From: Streptomyces spororaveus
GTDB taxonomy: Bacteria > Actinomycetota > Actinomycetes > Streptomycetales > Streptomycetaceae
DNA: 64,000 bases
Assembly (NCBI RefSeq): GCF_016755875.1
Contig: NZ_BNED01000005.1
Location: 1,488,001 to 1,552,000 of the forward strand
Reading direction: 5' to 3'
In this document: positions 1-7,524 of the stretch, piece after piece
How positions within the stretch are numbered: position 1 is the first letter of the stretch
How the letters are laid out: each line of letters begins with the position of its first letter
The notes under the pieces: generated by a model
Seen by the model: only the letters and a program-made list of their open reading frames with translations
What the model was told of the DNA's origin: nothing
The model's database searches: none
Made by a program: the position numbers and the translations under genes

Positions 1-559
1 CCAGCTCCCAGACCTCGGCCTCGAAGACGGTGAGCTCCATCCGGGCGAGCCGGTACAGGGGCTGGTCGCCGCTGGTCGGCAGGTCCCCCTCGTACGTGGC
101 CGCGTGGTCGACCAGGACCGGGTTGGAGGCGGCCTCGACGTACCACTCGACCCGCTCGCCGCCCTCGGCGCGGTCGGCCACGCGCACCCAGTCGTTGTAC
201 GGGTTGAGCGCCTTGACCTCGCCGCCGTCGGCCCGGTGGACCAGGCCCTCGCACTGGAAGCCGGGCATCATCCGGTCGAAGCCGAGGTCGAGGACGGCTT
301 CCACCGTGCGGCCGGCCCAGTCCGCGGGGACCGTACCGGTGACCTTGAACCAGGTGGTGCCCCAGGCCGGGCCCCACGGGTCGCCGATCGCGCAGGGCTC
401 GTAGCCGGCCGCGAGCCCTTCGGCGACGGGGACGGGCTCGCCGGGGGCCTCCCAGCGCTCGACGGTCAGCGGGACCGCGCGGGAGTGGACGGCGGGCCTG
501 ACGCGCTCCGTGAGAACCCGGCGGAGGCGGTGTTCGGTGATGCTGCGGTCGTCGTGCAT
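1..559 (-). CDS. GH38 alpha-mannosidase, N-terminal part (runs off the window)
   Basis: Only the first ~186 codons are present, because the frame stays open to base 1. ATG lies at 557-559. The visible part is the beta-rich N-terminal region that precedes the catalytic barrel in bacterial GH38 alpha-mannosidases: WGTTWFKV near residue 66, DLGF and PGFQCEGLV near 89-103, then the ALNPYNDWV and YVEAASNPVL signatures. The family hydrolyses terminal alpha-mannosyl residues and is usually cytosolic, and no signal peptide is seen. It lies 77 bp downstream of a sugar ABC permease on the same strand, so it is probably the last or near-last gene of that import operon, which suggests mannose-containing oligosaccharides as the imported substrate. 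The catalytic domain is outside the window, so family assignment rests on the N-terminal region only. Confidence 0.8.
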   Translation of the reverse strand, partial: MHDDRSITEHRLRRVLTERVRPAVHSRAVPLTVERWEAPGEPVPVAEGLAAGYEPCAIGDPWGPAWGTTWFKVTGTVPADWAGRTVEAVLDLGFDRMMPGFQCEGLVHRADGGEVKALNPYNDWVRVADRAEGGERVEWYVEAASNPVLVDHAATYEGDLPTSGDQPLYRLARMELTVFEAEVWEL

Positions 560-636
560 GACGGCTGCTCCAGGGAGGGTGGTCGGTACGGACGTAACGG
601 CACGGGCGTATCGGTACGCAGGGCACGCGGGCCGGC

Positions 637-1500
637 TCAGGTCTTGACGGCTCCCTCGCCCACGCCCTTGAAGAAGAAACGCTGGAGGGCGAAGAAGAGG
701 AGCATCATCGGGAGGAGCGCCGCCATCGCGCCGGCGGCGACGAGGCGCTGGTCGTTGACGGTGGTGGCGCCGGCCAGGGTCTTGAGGCCGAGCTGGAGGG
801 TGTAGTTGTCGCTGTTCGTGAGGACCAGCAGGGGCCACAGGAAGTCGTCCCACGCGCCCATGAAGCTGGTGATGCAGACGACGGCGAGGGCGCCCTTGGC
901 GGCGGGGAGGAAGACCCGGGTGAAGCGGGTCCATTCGCCCGCCCCGTCCAGGACCGCGGCCTCCTCGACCTCCCTGGGCACGGCGAGGAAGGCCGCCCGC
1001 ATGACCATGATGTTGAGGACGGAGACCGCGCCGGGGAGCCAGACGCCGATGAGGGTGTCGACCAGGCCCATCTCGCGGACGGTGAGGAACATCGAGATCA
1101 TCACGGACTCGAAGGGGAACATCAGGGTGGCCACCAGCACGGTGAAGACGACCTGGCGGCCCTTCCAGGCGGCCCGGGAGAGGGCGTAGCCGCCCATCGA
1201 CGCGAAGAGCATGTTCGAGGTGATCGCGAGGACGGCGACGGTGAGGGTGTTGCCGGCGTACCGCGCCAGCGGGAAGGACTCGGCGACCCGGACGTAGTTG
1301 TCGAGGGTGGGCCGCGCGGGCAGCACGCCGTCGTACACGTTCTCGGTGCGGCCGCGTATCGAGGTCAGGAACTGCCAGACGATCGGGCCCAGCATGACCA
1401 CGAGCATCAGCACCAGCGTGGCGTACCGCCCGGCCAGGCCGATCCGGCGGCGCCTGCGGGCGGCGGCGGTGCTCCGGGCGGGGGACGGCGTGCCGCTCAT
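637..1500 (-). CDS. Sugar ABC transporter permease (MalG type, CUT1)
   Basis: A 287-aa inner-membrane permease with about six hydrophobic segments, the first at residues ~24-44. The EAA loop that contacts the ATPase is visible as REVEEAAVLDGAGEW followed by RVFLP. Length and motif fit the MalG-type subunit of carbohydrate uptake family 1. The ATG overlaps the end of the preceding permease gene by 4 bp (ATGA), so the two are translationally coupled. No ATPase gene is in the window. Streptomyces CUT1 importers commonly share the MsiK ATPase encoded elsewhere, so this is expected (family knowledge). The substrate is not fixed by sequence, but the downstream GH38 gene points to mannosides. Confidence 0.93.
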   Translation of the reverse strand: MSGTPSPARSTAAARRRRRIGLAGRYATLVLMLVVMLGPIVWQFLTSIRGRTENVYDGVLPARPTLDNYVRVAESFPLARYAGNTLTVAVLAITSNMLFASMGGYALSRAAWKGRQVVFTVLVATLMFPFESVMISMFLTVREMGLVDTLIGVWLPGAVSVLNIMVMRAAFLAVPREVEEAAVLDGAGEWTRFTRVFLPAAKGALAVVCITSFMGAWDDFLWPLLVLTNSDNYTLQLGLKTLAGATTVNDQRLVAAGAMAALLPMMLLFFALQRFFFKGVGEGAVKT

Positions 1501-2495
1501 CGCTCGTCCCCCTTCGACAGACGGCGGCCCAGCAGGCTGAAGACCAGGGTCAGGAGGAACAGCAGGATGGAGATGGCGGAGGCGTAGCCGGTCTCGCCGG
1601 AGAAGCCGAGGCCGACCTGGCGGATCAGGAAGGGCAGGGTGCGGGCGCCGCCGCCGGGGCCGCCGCTCTCGCCGCCGAGTATGTAGATCTCGGTGAACAC
1701 GCGGAGCGCCGAGATGGCGGAGAGGGTGCCGACGAGCAGCATCATCGGCTTCACCTGGGGCACGGTGATGCTGAAGAAGCGGCGGACGGGGCCCGCGCCG
1801 TCGATCGAGGCCGCTTCGTGGAGGGTGGCGGGGACGTTCCCGAGGGCCGCCAGGTAGAAGACCATGTAGTAGCCGAGGCCCTTCCACACGGTCACGATCA
1901 TCGCGGAGACGAGCAGCATCGCGGAGTCCGTCAGGAACGGGACCGGCTCGGACACGAGGTGCAGCCGCCGGAAGACGGTGTTGACGAGGCCGTCGCTGCG
2001 CAGCACCCACTGCCACATCAGCCCGACGACCACGGCGGAGGCGATCACCGGGGTGTAGAAGGCGGAGCGGAAGAAGCCGATGCCGGGGATCTTCGCCTGG
2101 ACGAGGACCGCGAGGGCCAGCGGCAGGAGGACCAGGCAGGGGACGACGACCACGAGGTAGAGCACGCTGTTGCCGGTCGCGACCCAGAAGTCGGGGTCGG
2201 CGAAGGCCCGCCGGTAGTTGTCGAGGCCGACGAAGCTGCCGCCGCGCAGGATCTGGGCGTCGGTGAGGGAGAGGACGACGGTGTTGACGAACGGCCAGAG
2301 GCTGAACAGCGTCACCATCACCAGGCCGGGCGCGAGGAACAGGTAGGGGGTCCACCACGCGCGGTGGGGCAGCCCGGTCTCCGCCTCCATGGCCCGCAGG
2401 GCGCGCCGCCGCCGCGCCGTTCCGCGACGCCGTTCGCGTGCCGTGCCGCCGCCCCGGACCCGGGACTCGCCGGCGGCGCCGGCGGCGCCGGTCAC
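1497..2495 (-). CDS. Sugar ABC transporter permease (MalF type, CUT1)
   Basis: A 332-aa permease with an Arg-rich cytoplasmic N-terminus and six or so membrane helices, the first at ~residues 52-72 (YLFLAPGLVMVTLFSLWP). The EAA-type loop reads TLHEAASIDGAGPVRRFF. The GTG at 2493-2495 overlaps the TGA of the binding-protein gene as GTGA, which decides the start. An internal ATG (MEAETG) about 35 codons later is a possible alternative. It pairs with the MalG-type subunit to form the translocation channel of the importer. Confidence 0.92.
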   Translation of the reverse strand: MTGAAGAAGESRVRGGGTARERRRGTARRRRALRAMEAETGLPHRAWWTPYLFLAPGLVMVTLFSLWPFVNTVVLSLTDAQILRGGSFVGLDNYRRAFADPDFWVATGNSVLYLVVVVPCLVLLPLALAVLVQAKIPGIGFFRSAFYTPVIASAVVVGLMWQWVLRSDGLVNTVFRRLHLVSEPVPFLTDSAMLLVSAMIVTVWKGLGYYMVFYLAALGNVPATLHEAASIDGAGPVRRFFSITVPQVKPMMLLVGTLSAISALRVFTEIYILGGESGGPGGGARTLPFLIRQVGLGFSGETGYASAISILLFLLTLVFSLLGRRLSKGDER

Positions 2496-3826
2496 TTCGC
2501 GGCCGCGGCGGCGAGGAGCTTGTTCGCCTCTTCCTGGGCCTTCCGCACGGCTGTCCGGGGGTCCTGTTCGCCCTTGATGGCCTTCTGCATCTCGCGTACG
2601 ACGGCGTCACCGACCTGGTTGGTCCACTGGACGGGGGTGTTGGCGTCGAGCGCGGCGGTCTTCAGCTGGTCGGCGCCGACCGCGCGGGCGAGGGTCTCCG
2701 CGTCCTTGCCGTCACCCTTGTCGGAGAAGAACGGGTCGGCGAGGCCCTGGGCGTTGGACGGGTAGATGGTGGCCTTGCGGGAGAACTCCACCTGGTTCGG
2801 GCCGTTGGTGACCCACTTGGCGAACTCGAGGGCCGCGTCCGGGTGTGCGGTGTCCTTCTTGATGCCGAGCGACTGGGCGTAGATGCCGATGTGGCCGAGC
2901 TCGCCGGTGACGGCCCCGGCGACCTGGGTCTTGGCGTAGATCTGCGGGGCGTTCTGCTTGATGTCCTTGACGAAGCCCGGGGAGCCCGGACCGAAGACGA
3001 TCTTGCCGCCGCCGTAGAGCTGGTTGATGTCGTCCGACTTGAGCAGGGACTCCTTGGGCATGGCGCCCTTGGCGTACAGGTCCTTCATCCGCTCCACCCA
3101 CCGGACGGCCTTGTCCGTGTCGAAGGTGAACCGGTCCCGCTTCTCGCTGAGGATCGGGATGCCCATCTTCTGCCAGTCCCCGGGCAGCCGGCCCTTGGGG
3201 TCGGCCATGAAGGCGGAGTACCGGCCGCCGGACGAGGCGGCGATCCGCTCGGCGTAGTCGAAGAACTGCTCCACGCCGGTCGGCGGCGCGGCCGGATCCA
3301 GGCCGGCCTTCTCGAAGAGCTCTCTGTTGTAGGTGAGAATCTCCGGGGTCACGTACCAGGGGTACGCGTACACGCTGTCGCCCTTGCCGGGCAGTTTGAA
3401 CTGCTCCCAGGCGCCCGGCACGTACTCCTTGGCCGCCCCGCCGTCGAGGCCGGCCACGTCGGCGAGCATGCCGCGGTCGCCGAGGAGCTGGAAGGAGTCG
3501 GTGGAGAGGTTGACCACGTCGGGTAAGGCTCCGGCCTGGGCGTCCGCGACGAGCTTCTCGTTGTAGCCGTCGCCGGGGACGTCCTCCCACTTGACCTCGA
3601 CGTCGGGGTACCGCTTCTCGAAGGCGTCGATGACCCCCTGTACGTAGGCGGTGAAGGTGGGCTTCAGCTGGAGGGTCCGGAAGGTGATCTCCCCGGCCAC
3701 CCGGCCCGTCCGCTGCGCCTCCTTCGCGTCGGCGCCGCCGCCGCTCAGGCCGCACGCGGCGCTCGACATGAGGGTTCCCGTCGCCAGCAGGGCAACGGCA
3801 ATACGGGTCGGGTTCGAACGGGTCAT
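2492..3826 (-). CDS. Extracellular sugar-binding lipoprotein of a CUT1 ABC importer
   Basis: A 444-aa solute-binding protein, first gene of the operon. The start is the ATG at 3824-3826: it begins a classic lipoprotein signal (MTRSNPTRIAVALLATGTLM then SSAAC, lipid-modified Cys at residue 25), and the frame upstream has no plausible leader. The mature part has the extracellular SBP family 1 pattern (FEKRYPDVEVKWEDVPGDGY; ALPDVVNLSTD; AYPWYVTPEILTYNRELFEKAG). It would capture an oligosaccharide outside the membrane and hand it to the MalF/MalG-type permeases. Codon 101 is TTA, rare in Streptomyces. The 335-bp upstream region carries repeated palindromic motifs that are probably the operators of this operon. 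Confidence 0.93.
   Translation of the reverse strand: MTRSNPTRIAVALLATGTLMSSAACGLSGGGADAKEAQRTGRVAGEITFRTLQLKPTFTAYVQGVIDAFEKRYPDVEVKWEDVPGDGYNEKLVADAQAGALPDVVNLSTDSFQLLGDRGMLADVAGLDGGAAKEYVPGAWEQFKLPGKGDSVYAYPWYVTPEILTYNRELFEKAGLDPAAPPTGVEQFFDYAERIAASSGGRYSAFMADPKGRLPGDWQKMGIPILSEKRDRFTFDTDKAVRWVERMKDLYAKGAMPKESLLKSDDINQLYGGGKIVFGPGSPGFVKDIKQNAPQIYAKTQVAGAVTGELGHIGIYAQSLGIKKDTAHPDAALEFAKWVTNGPNQVEFSRKATIYPSNAQGLADPFFSDKGDGKDAETLARAVGADQLKTAALDANTPVQWTNQVGDAVVREMQKAIKGEQDPRTAVRKAQEEANKLLAAAAAK
3524..3526 (-). promoter_or_regulatory. TTA codon in the sugar-binding lipoprotein gene
   Basis: Leucine 101 of the binding protein (in AGALPDV) is encoded by TTA (taa on the plus strand). In Streptomyces TTA is decoded by the bldA tRNA, so translation of this gene may depend on development (established for the genus; its effect here is inferred). 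Confidence 0.7.
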
Positions 3827-4003
3827 CGTCGCCGCCTTTGCAGAAGTCCGGCCTCGTCGCCGGAGGCGGTGCCCACGGTCGTCCGAAAGCAAGACCTCGT
3901 CAATGAGGCCGGAAGACGGCTGGCCGGTGACGCATTGGTGCCGAATGGCACGACCGTCCGGAACACACCTCGGAGGCATCGCTCGCCACCACTCCGAACT
4001 GGC

Positions 4004-4017
4004 CTAATGCGCTTTAG
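4004..4017. promoter_or_regulatory. Operator-like palindrome, copy 1
   Basis: CTAATGCGCTTTAG is a near-perfect 14-bp palindrome centred on GCGC, with one mismatched pair. Its first 13 bases recur exactly at 4109, and the two copies start exactly 105 bp apart, about ten helical turns. It lies in the 335-bp gap upstream of the sugar importer operon. The form (short, even, centred on GC) resembles LacI-family operators. The regulator gene is not in the window. Confidence 0.55.
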
Positions 4018-4038
4018 TACAAAGACGGTCGGGGATGG

Positions 4039-4051
4039 TATCGATTCGATA
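4039..4051. promoter_or_regulatory. Perfect 13-bp palindrome between the two operator copies
   Basis: TATCGATTCGATA is a perfect inverted repeat about a central T at 4045, with a further matching G/C pair two bases out. It is AT-rich against its surroundings. It may be a second regulator site or part of the promoter of the importer operon. No convincing -35/-10 pair was recognised in the gap. Confidence 0.4.
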
Positions 4052-4108
4052 ACGAAGCCGCCTGAGCGTCACATCTGACGTCAAGTCGACGGTTCGGGCC
4101 GGTCCGCA

Positions 4109-4122
4109 CTAATGCGCTTTAC
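4109..4122. promoter_or_regulatory. Operator-like repeat, copy 2
   Basis: CTAATGCGCTTTAC repeats 13 bases of copy 1 in the same orientation. A partial third element, GCTTTACCCG, recurs at 4140-4149. The array sits between the importer operon and the end of the VOC-HTH gene, so it most likely serves the operon transcribed leftwards. Confidence 0.5.
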
Positions 4123-4161
4123 CCGCACTGCGCGAAACCGCTTTACCCGGCTCCCTCGGAG

Positions 4162-4953
4162 TCACTTGGGCTTGTTGCGGTAGATACGGCGGCCGGCCAG
4201 GTGCGTGGTGACCGTCTCGCCCCGCCACAGCTTCCGGTCGCCGTCCATCTCGTCCGGAGCGGGCCACCGGCCGCGGCTGATGTCCGAGCGGATGCTGTCG
4301 GGCTGCAGGCCGGACGCCTCGGCGATCTCGACGACGGTGTACCGGCGGGTCGGTTCGAGCGGCGTGGCTTCCCGGGTGTGGTGCTCGCCGAAGAACCGGG
4401 CGATAGCCTCCGGGTCGAACTCGATGGTCCTGCCGCGCTTGCCGATGGCGGCCGGCCACCCGGGGTGCCGTCCCCATCGGGGATTCTCCGACAGGTAGCG
4501 GGCGCTCATGCCGTAGTGCCCGGCTATCTCCGCGTACGTGACGCCCGTGCGGCCCTCGGGAGGGACGGGGGCGCCGTTCGCCCCGCGGGAGGGGGTGACG
4601 GCCGGCCGGGCGGCCTGCTCGCCGGGGTGCGGCCGCGGCCGGACCTGGTCCGAGCCGGTCTCCGCGACGGTGAGGACGACCGTGCGGCCGTCCGGGTCGG
4701 TCAGCGTGTGCCGGCCCGGCGGCAGGAACCCGGCGCCGTTCGGCGGGGCGGTGAGCCCGAGGCGCAGGTACCCGGTCTCCGGGCGGCGCGCGGCGGGGTA
4801 GAGCTCCAGGACACCGCCGTCGGCGAGCGTCGCCGCGTAGTGCTCCGGCCCGCTGCCGTGCCGCTCGCGCACGAGGTCGAGGCCGAGGCCCCGGTAGAAG
4901 TCGCGGCAGGCGTCGAGCCGGGTCGTGTAGATCACGGCGAGTTCGAGGATCAT
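4162..4953 (-). CDS. VOC (glyoxalase-like) domain fused to two winged-helix-type DNA-binding segments
   Basis: A 263-aa protein. The start is the ATG at 4951-4953, preceded by AGGAG at good spacing. Residues ~1-105 form a VOC fold (MILELAVIYTTRLDACRDFYRGLGLDL; ending in the LTDPDGRTVVL strand). After a Pro-rich linker come two HTH/MerR-like segments: one at ~127-180 (TYAEIAGHYGMSARYLSEN, then IEFDPEAIARFF) and one at ~195-250 (YTVVEIAEASGLQPDSIRSDI, then KLWRGETVTTHL), the second pattern resembling excisionase/MerR-type wings. I read it as a small-molecule-sensing or metal-dependent domain joined to DNA-binding modules. The divergent neighbour genes encode an HTH protein and a VOC protein separately. 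Function is not assigned. Confidence 0.75.
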   Translation of the reverse strand: MILELAVIYTTRLDACRDFYRGLGLDLVRERHGSGPEHYAATLADGGVLELYPAARRPETGYLRLGLTAPPNGAGFLPPGRHTLTDPDGRTVVLTVAETGSDQVRPRPHPGEQAARPAVTPSRGANGAPVPPEGRTGVTYAEIAGHYGMSARYLSENPRWGRHPGWPAAIGKRGRTIEFDPEAIARFFGEHHTREATPLEPTRRYTVVEIAEASGLQPDSIRSDISRGRWPAPDEMDGDRKLWRGETVTTHLAGRRIYRNKPK

Positions 4954-5173
4954 GCTGGCGCTCCTGGTGTGTGATGACTGCGGGCGGACGGTCGACCCCG
5001 GCCCACTGCTCGCAACAGCGCGCCCTTCCAGGGCACTTGACCGCCTCGCCGCCGTACGGCAACCAGAACCCCCGTTCACGGCCGCACACTTGACTGCTCC
5101 ACCCACGCGGCGCGACACGCGGCGACAAGGAAGGTCATCTTAAATTCCTACCACGACTGCGTACGCTGTCCCC

Positions 5174-5464
5174 ATGACCGACACGACCCCGTCCGACCAG
5201 CAAGTGTTCGCTGACCTGCGCGTCTTGACCGCCGAATACGTGAGCGCGGTCCGTGCGCTCCTCGCCGGGATCGAGACGCCGGTCGCACGGGAACGGGCCG
5301 CACGGCTGTTCACCGATCAGCTGCTGCCCGATGTGGCGAAGGCGGTCAAGGCCATCCGCACCGCCGCCGTGGGCGAGCTGCGGCAGGGGCGCACCCTCAG
5401 GGAAGTGTCGGGACTGATAGGCCTGTCCGTGCCCCGGGTCGACCAACTGCTCAAGGGGAAGTGA
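5174..5464 (+). CDS. Small HTH protein
   Basis: A 96-aa protein, mostly helical, ending in a helix-turn-helix of the sigma/Trp-repressor kind: ELRQGRTLREVSGLIGLSVPRVDQLLKGK at ~68-96. The N-terminal ~60 residues (TAEYVSAVRALLAGIETPVARERAARLF) look like an alpha-helical dimer or partner domain. The ATG follows a plain CCCC without an obvious ribosome-binding site, so the transcript may be leaderless. It is followed after 9 bp by a VOC-family gene and is divergent from a VOC-HTH fusion gene. It is probably a DNA-binding regulator; no specific family name is claimed. Confidence 0.7.
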   Translation: MTDTTPSDQQVFADLRVLTAEYVSAVRALLAGIETPVARERAARLFTDQLLPDVAKAVKAIRTAAVGELRQGRTLREVSGLIGLSVPRVDQLLKGK

Positions 5465-5473
5465 GAAGTCGCC

Positions 5474-5842
5474 GTGCCCCTTCGGATGAAGCTCGCCGCG
5501 ATCACGCTCGACTGCGCCGATCCCCAGGCCCTGGCCGTCTTCTACGCCCGGGCCACCGGCTTCGAGCCGCACCCGGGGTCGGACAGCGACTTCGCCGGAG
5601 TCACCCGCGAGGACGGACTGTTCCTCGGCTTCCAGCGGGTGGACGACTACCGGGCTCCGCAGTGGCCGGACCGGTTCCCGCCCCAGCAGTCGCACCTCGA
5701 CTTCGCGGTGGACGACCTCGACGAGGCCGAGGCCGTGCTGGTGGAGCTGGGCGCGGGCAAGCCGGATCACCAGCCGGGCGGCGACAGGTGGCGGGTCCTC
5801 ACCGACCCGGCCGGACACCCGTTCTGCCTGACCCTGGGCTGA
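5474..5842 (+). CDS. VOC family protein (glyoxalase/bleomycin-resistance/dioxygenase fold)
   Basis: A 122-aa protein with the paired beta-alpha-beta-beta-beta VOC modules: MKLAAITLDCADPQALAVFYARATGF at the start, LFLGFQRVDDY mid-way, SHLDFAVDDLDEAEAVLVELGA at the second module and VLTDPAGHPFCLTLG at the end. His in SHLDF and the FCLT strand are typical metal or ligand positions. The GTG start at 5474 follows GGGGAAG; an ATG four codons later is possible. It sits in a two-gene unit behind the small HTH gene. The substrate is unknown. Confidence 0.85.
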   Translation: MPLRMKLAAITLDCADPQALAVFYARATGFEPHPGSDSDFAGVTREDGLFLGFQRVDDYRAPQWPDRFPPQQSHLDFAVDDLDEAEAVLVELGAGKPDHQPGGDRWRVLTDPAGHPFCLTLG

Positions 5843-5958
5843 CGTCAGGCGGTCCGGCGGTCCTGGAGCGGCACGGGGCGGGCGGGTCCGCCCCCGGGAC
5901 GGCCGTTCAGCCGGCGTCCGCCTTGGGTGCGCAGCGCATGCCGATGTAGCAGCAGGGT

Positions 5959-6393
5959 GTGCCGTCCACGAGCGTGGCGAAGACGACGGGCGTCCAGTCG
6001 CCGCCGGAGGACGGGCCGGCGCCGGAGGCGGAGCCGGCCCCGCTCTGGCAGGACCGCTTCCGGATGGTCCTCGACTCCGCCTTCCGGGAGGACAGCGTGA
6101 ATCTGGAGCACGTGGCACAGCGGTTGGCGATGAGCCCGCGCACCCTCCAGCGGAGGCTGGGCGAGCTCGGCACGACCTGGCGCGAGGAGGTCGAGGCGGT
6201 GCGCCAGGAGCACACCATGGAGCTTCTGCGCGCGACCGATCTGCCGCTCCGCTCGGTCGCGGCCCAGGTCGGCTACAGCGACATGCGCGCGCTGCGCCGG
6301 GCGGTGCGCCGGTCGGAGGGGCGGGCGCCCCGGGACATCCGCAACGAGGCGGGCCTCGCGCCGACGCCGATGGGCGCCGACGCGGGCACCTGA
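5959..6393 (+). CDS. AraC-type HTH protein lacking a sensor domain
   Basis: About 144 aa from the GTG at 5959; an ATG at 6064 would give 109 aa. Residues ~50-135 form the double HTH of AraC/XylS regulators: NLEHVAQRLAMSPRTLQRRLGELGTTW, then ATDLPLRSVAAQVGYSDMRALRRAVRRSEG followed by APRDIR. The usual ~180-residue N-terminal effector domain is absent. Either this is a stand-alone DNA-binding protein or the 3' remnant of a longer regulator. The upstream sequence back to 5843 shows no recognisable rest of the gene. The N-terminal ~30 residues are Pro/Ala-rich and carry no domain. Confidence 0.65.
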   Translation: MPSTSVAKTTGVQSPPEDGPAPEAEPAPLWQDRFRMVLDSAFREDSVNLEHVAQRLAMSPRTLQRRLGELGTTWREEVEAVRQEHTMELLRATDLPLRSVAAQVGYSDMRALRRAVRRSEGRAPRDIRNEAGLAPTPMGADAGT

Positions 6394-6416
6394 CCCGACG
6401 CCGGCGGCCCGTCCGG

Positions 6417-6782
6417 TCACTTCATCGGGTACCGGGTCTTCTCGGCGAGCTTGCCGTCCTTGAAGCAGAAGCGGAACACGGTCTCCTGGCCGTTCTCGGC
6501 CGCGCCGCTGGACATGTACCAGGAGCAGGAGCTGCCCTCCGGCTCGACCGGCCCGCCCTCCTTGAGGGCGACCTTGACGAAGGTGTCGCCCGACGGGAGC
6601 TTGCCGCGGACCTCGCTCTCGGCGTCCCCGGTCTTCACGGCTTCGTAGACCGCGGGGTCGACCAGGGTCTTGTCGGCTATGTCGAGGATCTTCCCCAGGC
6701 CGAAGACGACGGCCACGAGGAGGCCCACGCCGACCACCAGCGCCACCGCGCACCCGATCAGACAGCCCTTGCGCTGCGCCAC
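6417..6782 (-). CDS. Small membrane-anchored hypothetical protein
   Basis: 121 aa from a GTG at 6780-6782, preceded by GGAGG. An N-terminal basic stretch is followed by a single hydrophobic helix (CLIGCAVALVVGVGLLVAVVFGLG, ~7-30). The rest (~90 aa) is an extracellular-facing domain with two Cys (SSCSWYMSS and FRFCFKDGKLAEKTRYP) that may form a disulfide. No family is recognised. It is convergent with the AraC-type gene and divergent from the universal stress protein gene. Confidence 0.7.
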   Translation of the reverse strand: MAQRKGCLIGCAVALVVGVGLLVAVVFGLGKILDIADKTLVDPAVYEAVKTGDAESEVRGKLPSGDTFVKVALKEGGPVEPEGSSCSWYMSSGAAENGQETVFRFCFKDGKLAEKTRYPMK

Positions 6783-6968
6783 GCCCGTTCCTCCATGTCG
6801 TTCGCGTCCGGCGTCGGTCGCCTGGACGCTCACACCCTCGCAAGGGGCGGGGCCCGCGGGCTGTCCTCGAAAGTCGTCGCCCGTCGCAACGATCGTCGTT
6901 CGAGGTCGGACCCGCGCTGCCGTGTATACAGGGAGGAGAGCGACTGTCCGGCGAAGCGAGAGGAACCC

Positions 6969-7442
6969 ATGGTGAGTGAGCAGACCATCGAGCCGCTGAT
7001 CGTCGTCGGCGTGGACGGGTCGAACCATTCCAAGGAGGCGCTGCGCTGGGCGGTCGCCCAGGCCGCGATGACGGGCGCCCGGGTGCACGCCGTCATGGCC
7101 TGGGAGTGGAACCGCAATCCGTTCGCCATCGGCCCGACGGCCGCCGAGACCGTCGACGCGGAGGCGGTGACGGCCGAGGAGGCGGCCCGCCGGAAGCTGG
7201 CGGACACGGTCGCCGCGGCCGTCGGCACCTCGCCCGGGGTGCCGGTGTTCCGGCGCGTCGAACAGGGCTCCCCGGCGCAGGTCCTGGTCGACGCCTCGAA
7301 GGAGGCGGACCTGATGGTGGTCGGCACCCGCGGGTACGGGGGCTTCAAGGGCGCGCTGCTGGGGTCGGTGAGCCAGCAGGTCGTGCAGTACTCCGCGGGC
7401 ACGGTCGTCCTCGTCCGCGAGGGCGCGGACGAGAACGACTGA
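6969..7442 (+). CDS. Universal stress protein (UspA family)
   Basis: A single-domain USP of 157 aa. It begins IVVGVDGSNHSKEALRWAVAQA (beta1 with the conserved Asp and Ser) and ends with the ATP-binding loop GTRGYGGFKGALLGSVSQQV and the strand GTVVLVR, so it is probably of the ATP-binding class. The family acts in the cytosol in stress and dormancy responses. The ATG at 6969 has GAGAGGAA upstream. It stands as a single gene. Confidence 0.92.
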   Translation: MVSEQTIEPLIVVGVDGSNHSKEALRWAVAQAAMTGARVHAVMAWEWNRNPFAIGPTAAETVDAEAVTAEEAARRKLADTVAAAVGTSPGVPVFRRVEQGSPAQVLVDASKEADLMVVGTRGYGGFKGALLGSVSQQVVQYSAGTVVLVREGADEND

Positions 7443-7524
7443 CGCCCCCGCTGCCCGGAGTCCTCACACCGGTCGGCCCGCGTGCGCGAGGCCGGTCCCC
7501 CTGAGTCCTCGGGCCGTACGCGGC

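Noticed and set aside
637..2610. A long minus-strand open frame spanning both sugar permeases, and other long frames opposite or overlapping real genes (for example 19536-24425 minus, 9249-11636 minus, 22655-27298 plus)
   Set aside because: Very high GC leaves stop-free shadows in other frames. These translate to Arg/Pro/Gly/Ala-rich sequence without domains, while the accepted genes have family motifs, ribosome-binding sites and coupled starts. Only the MalG-type end of 637-2610 is real.
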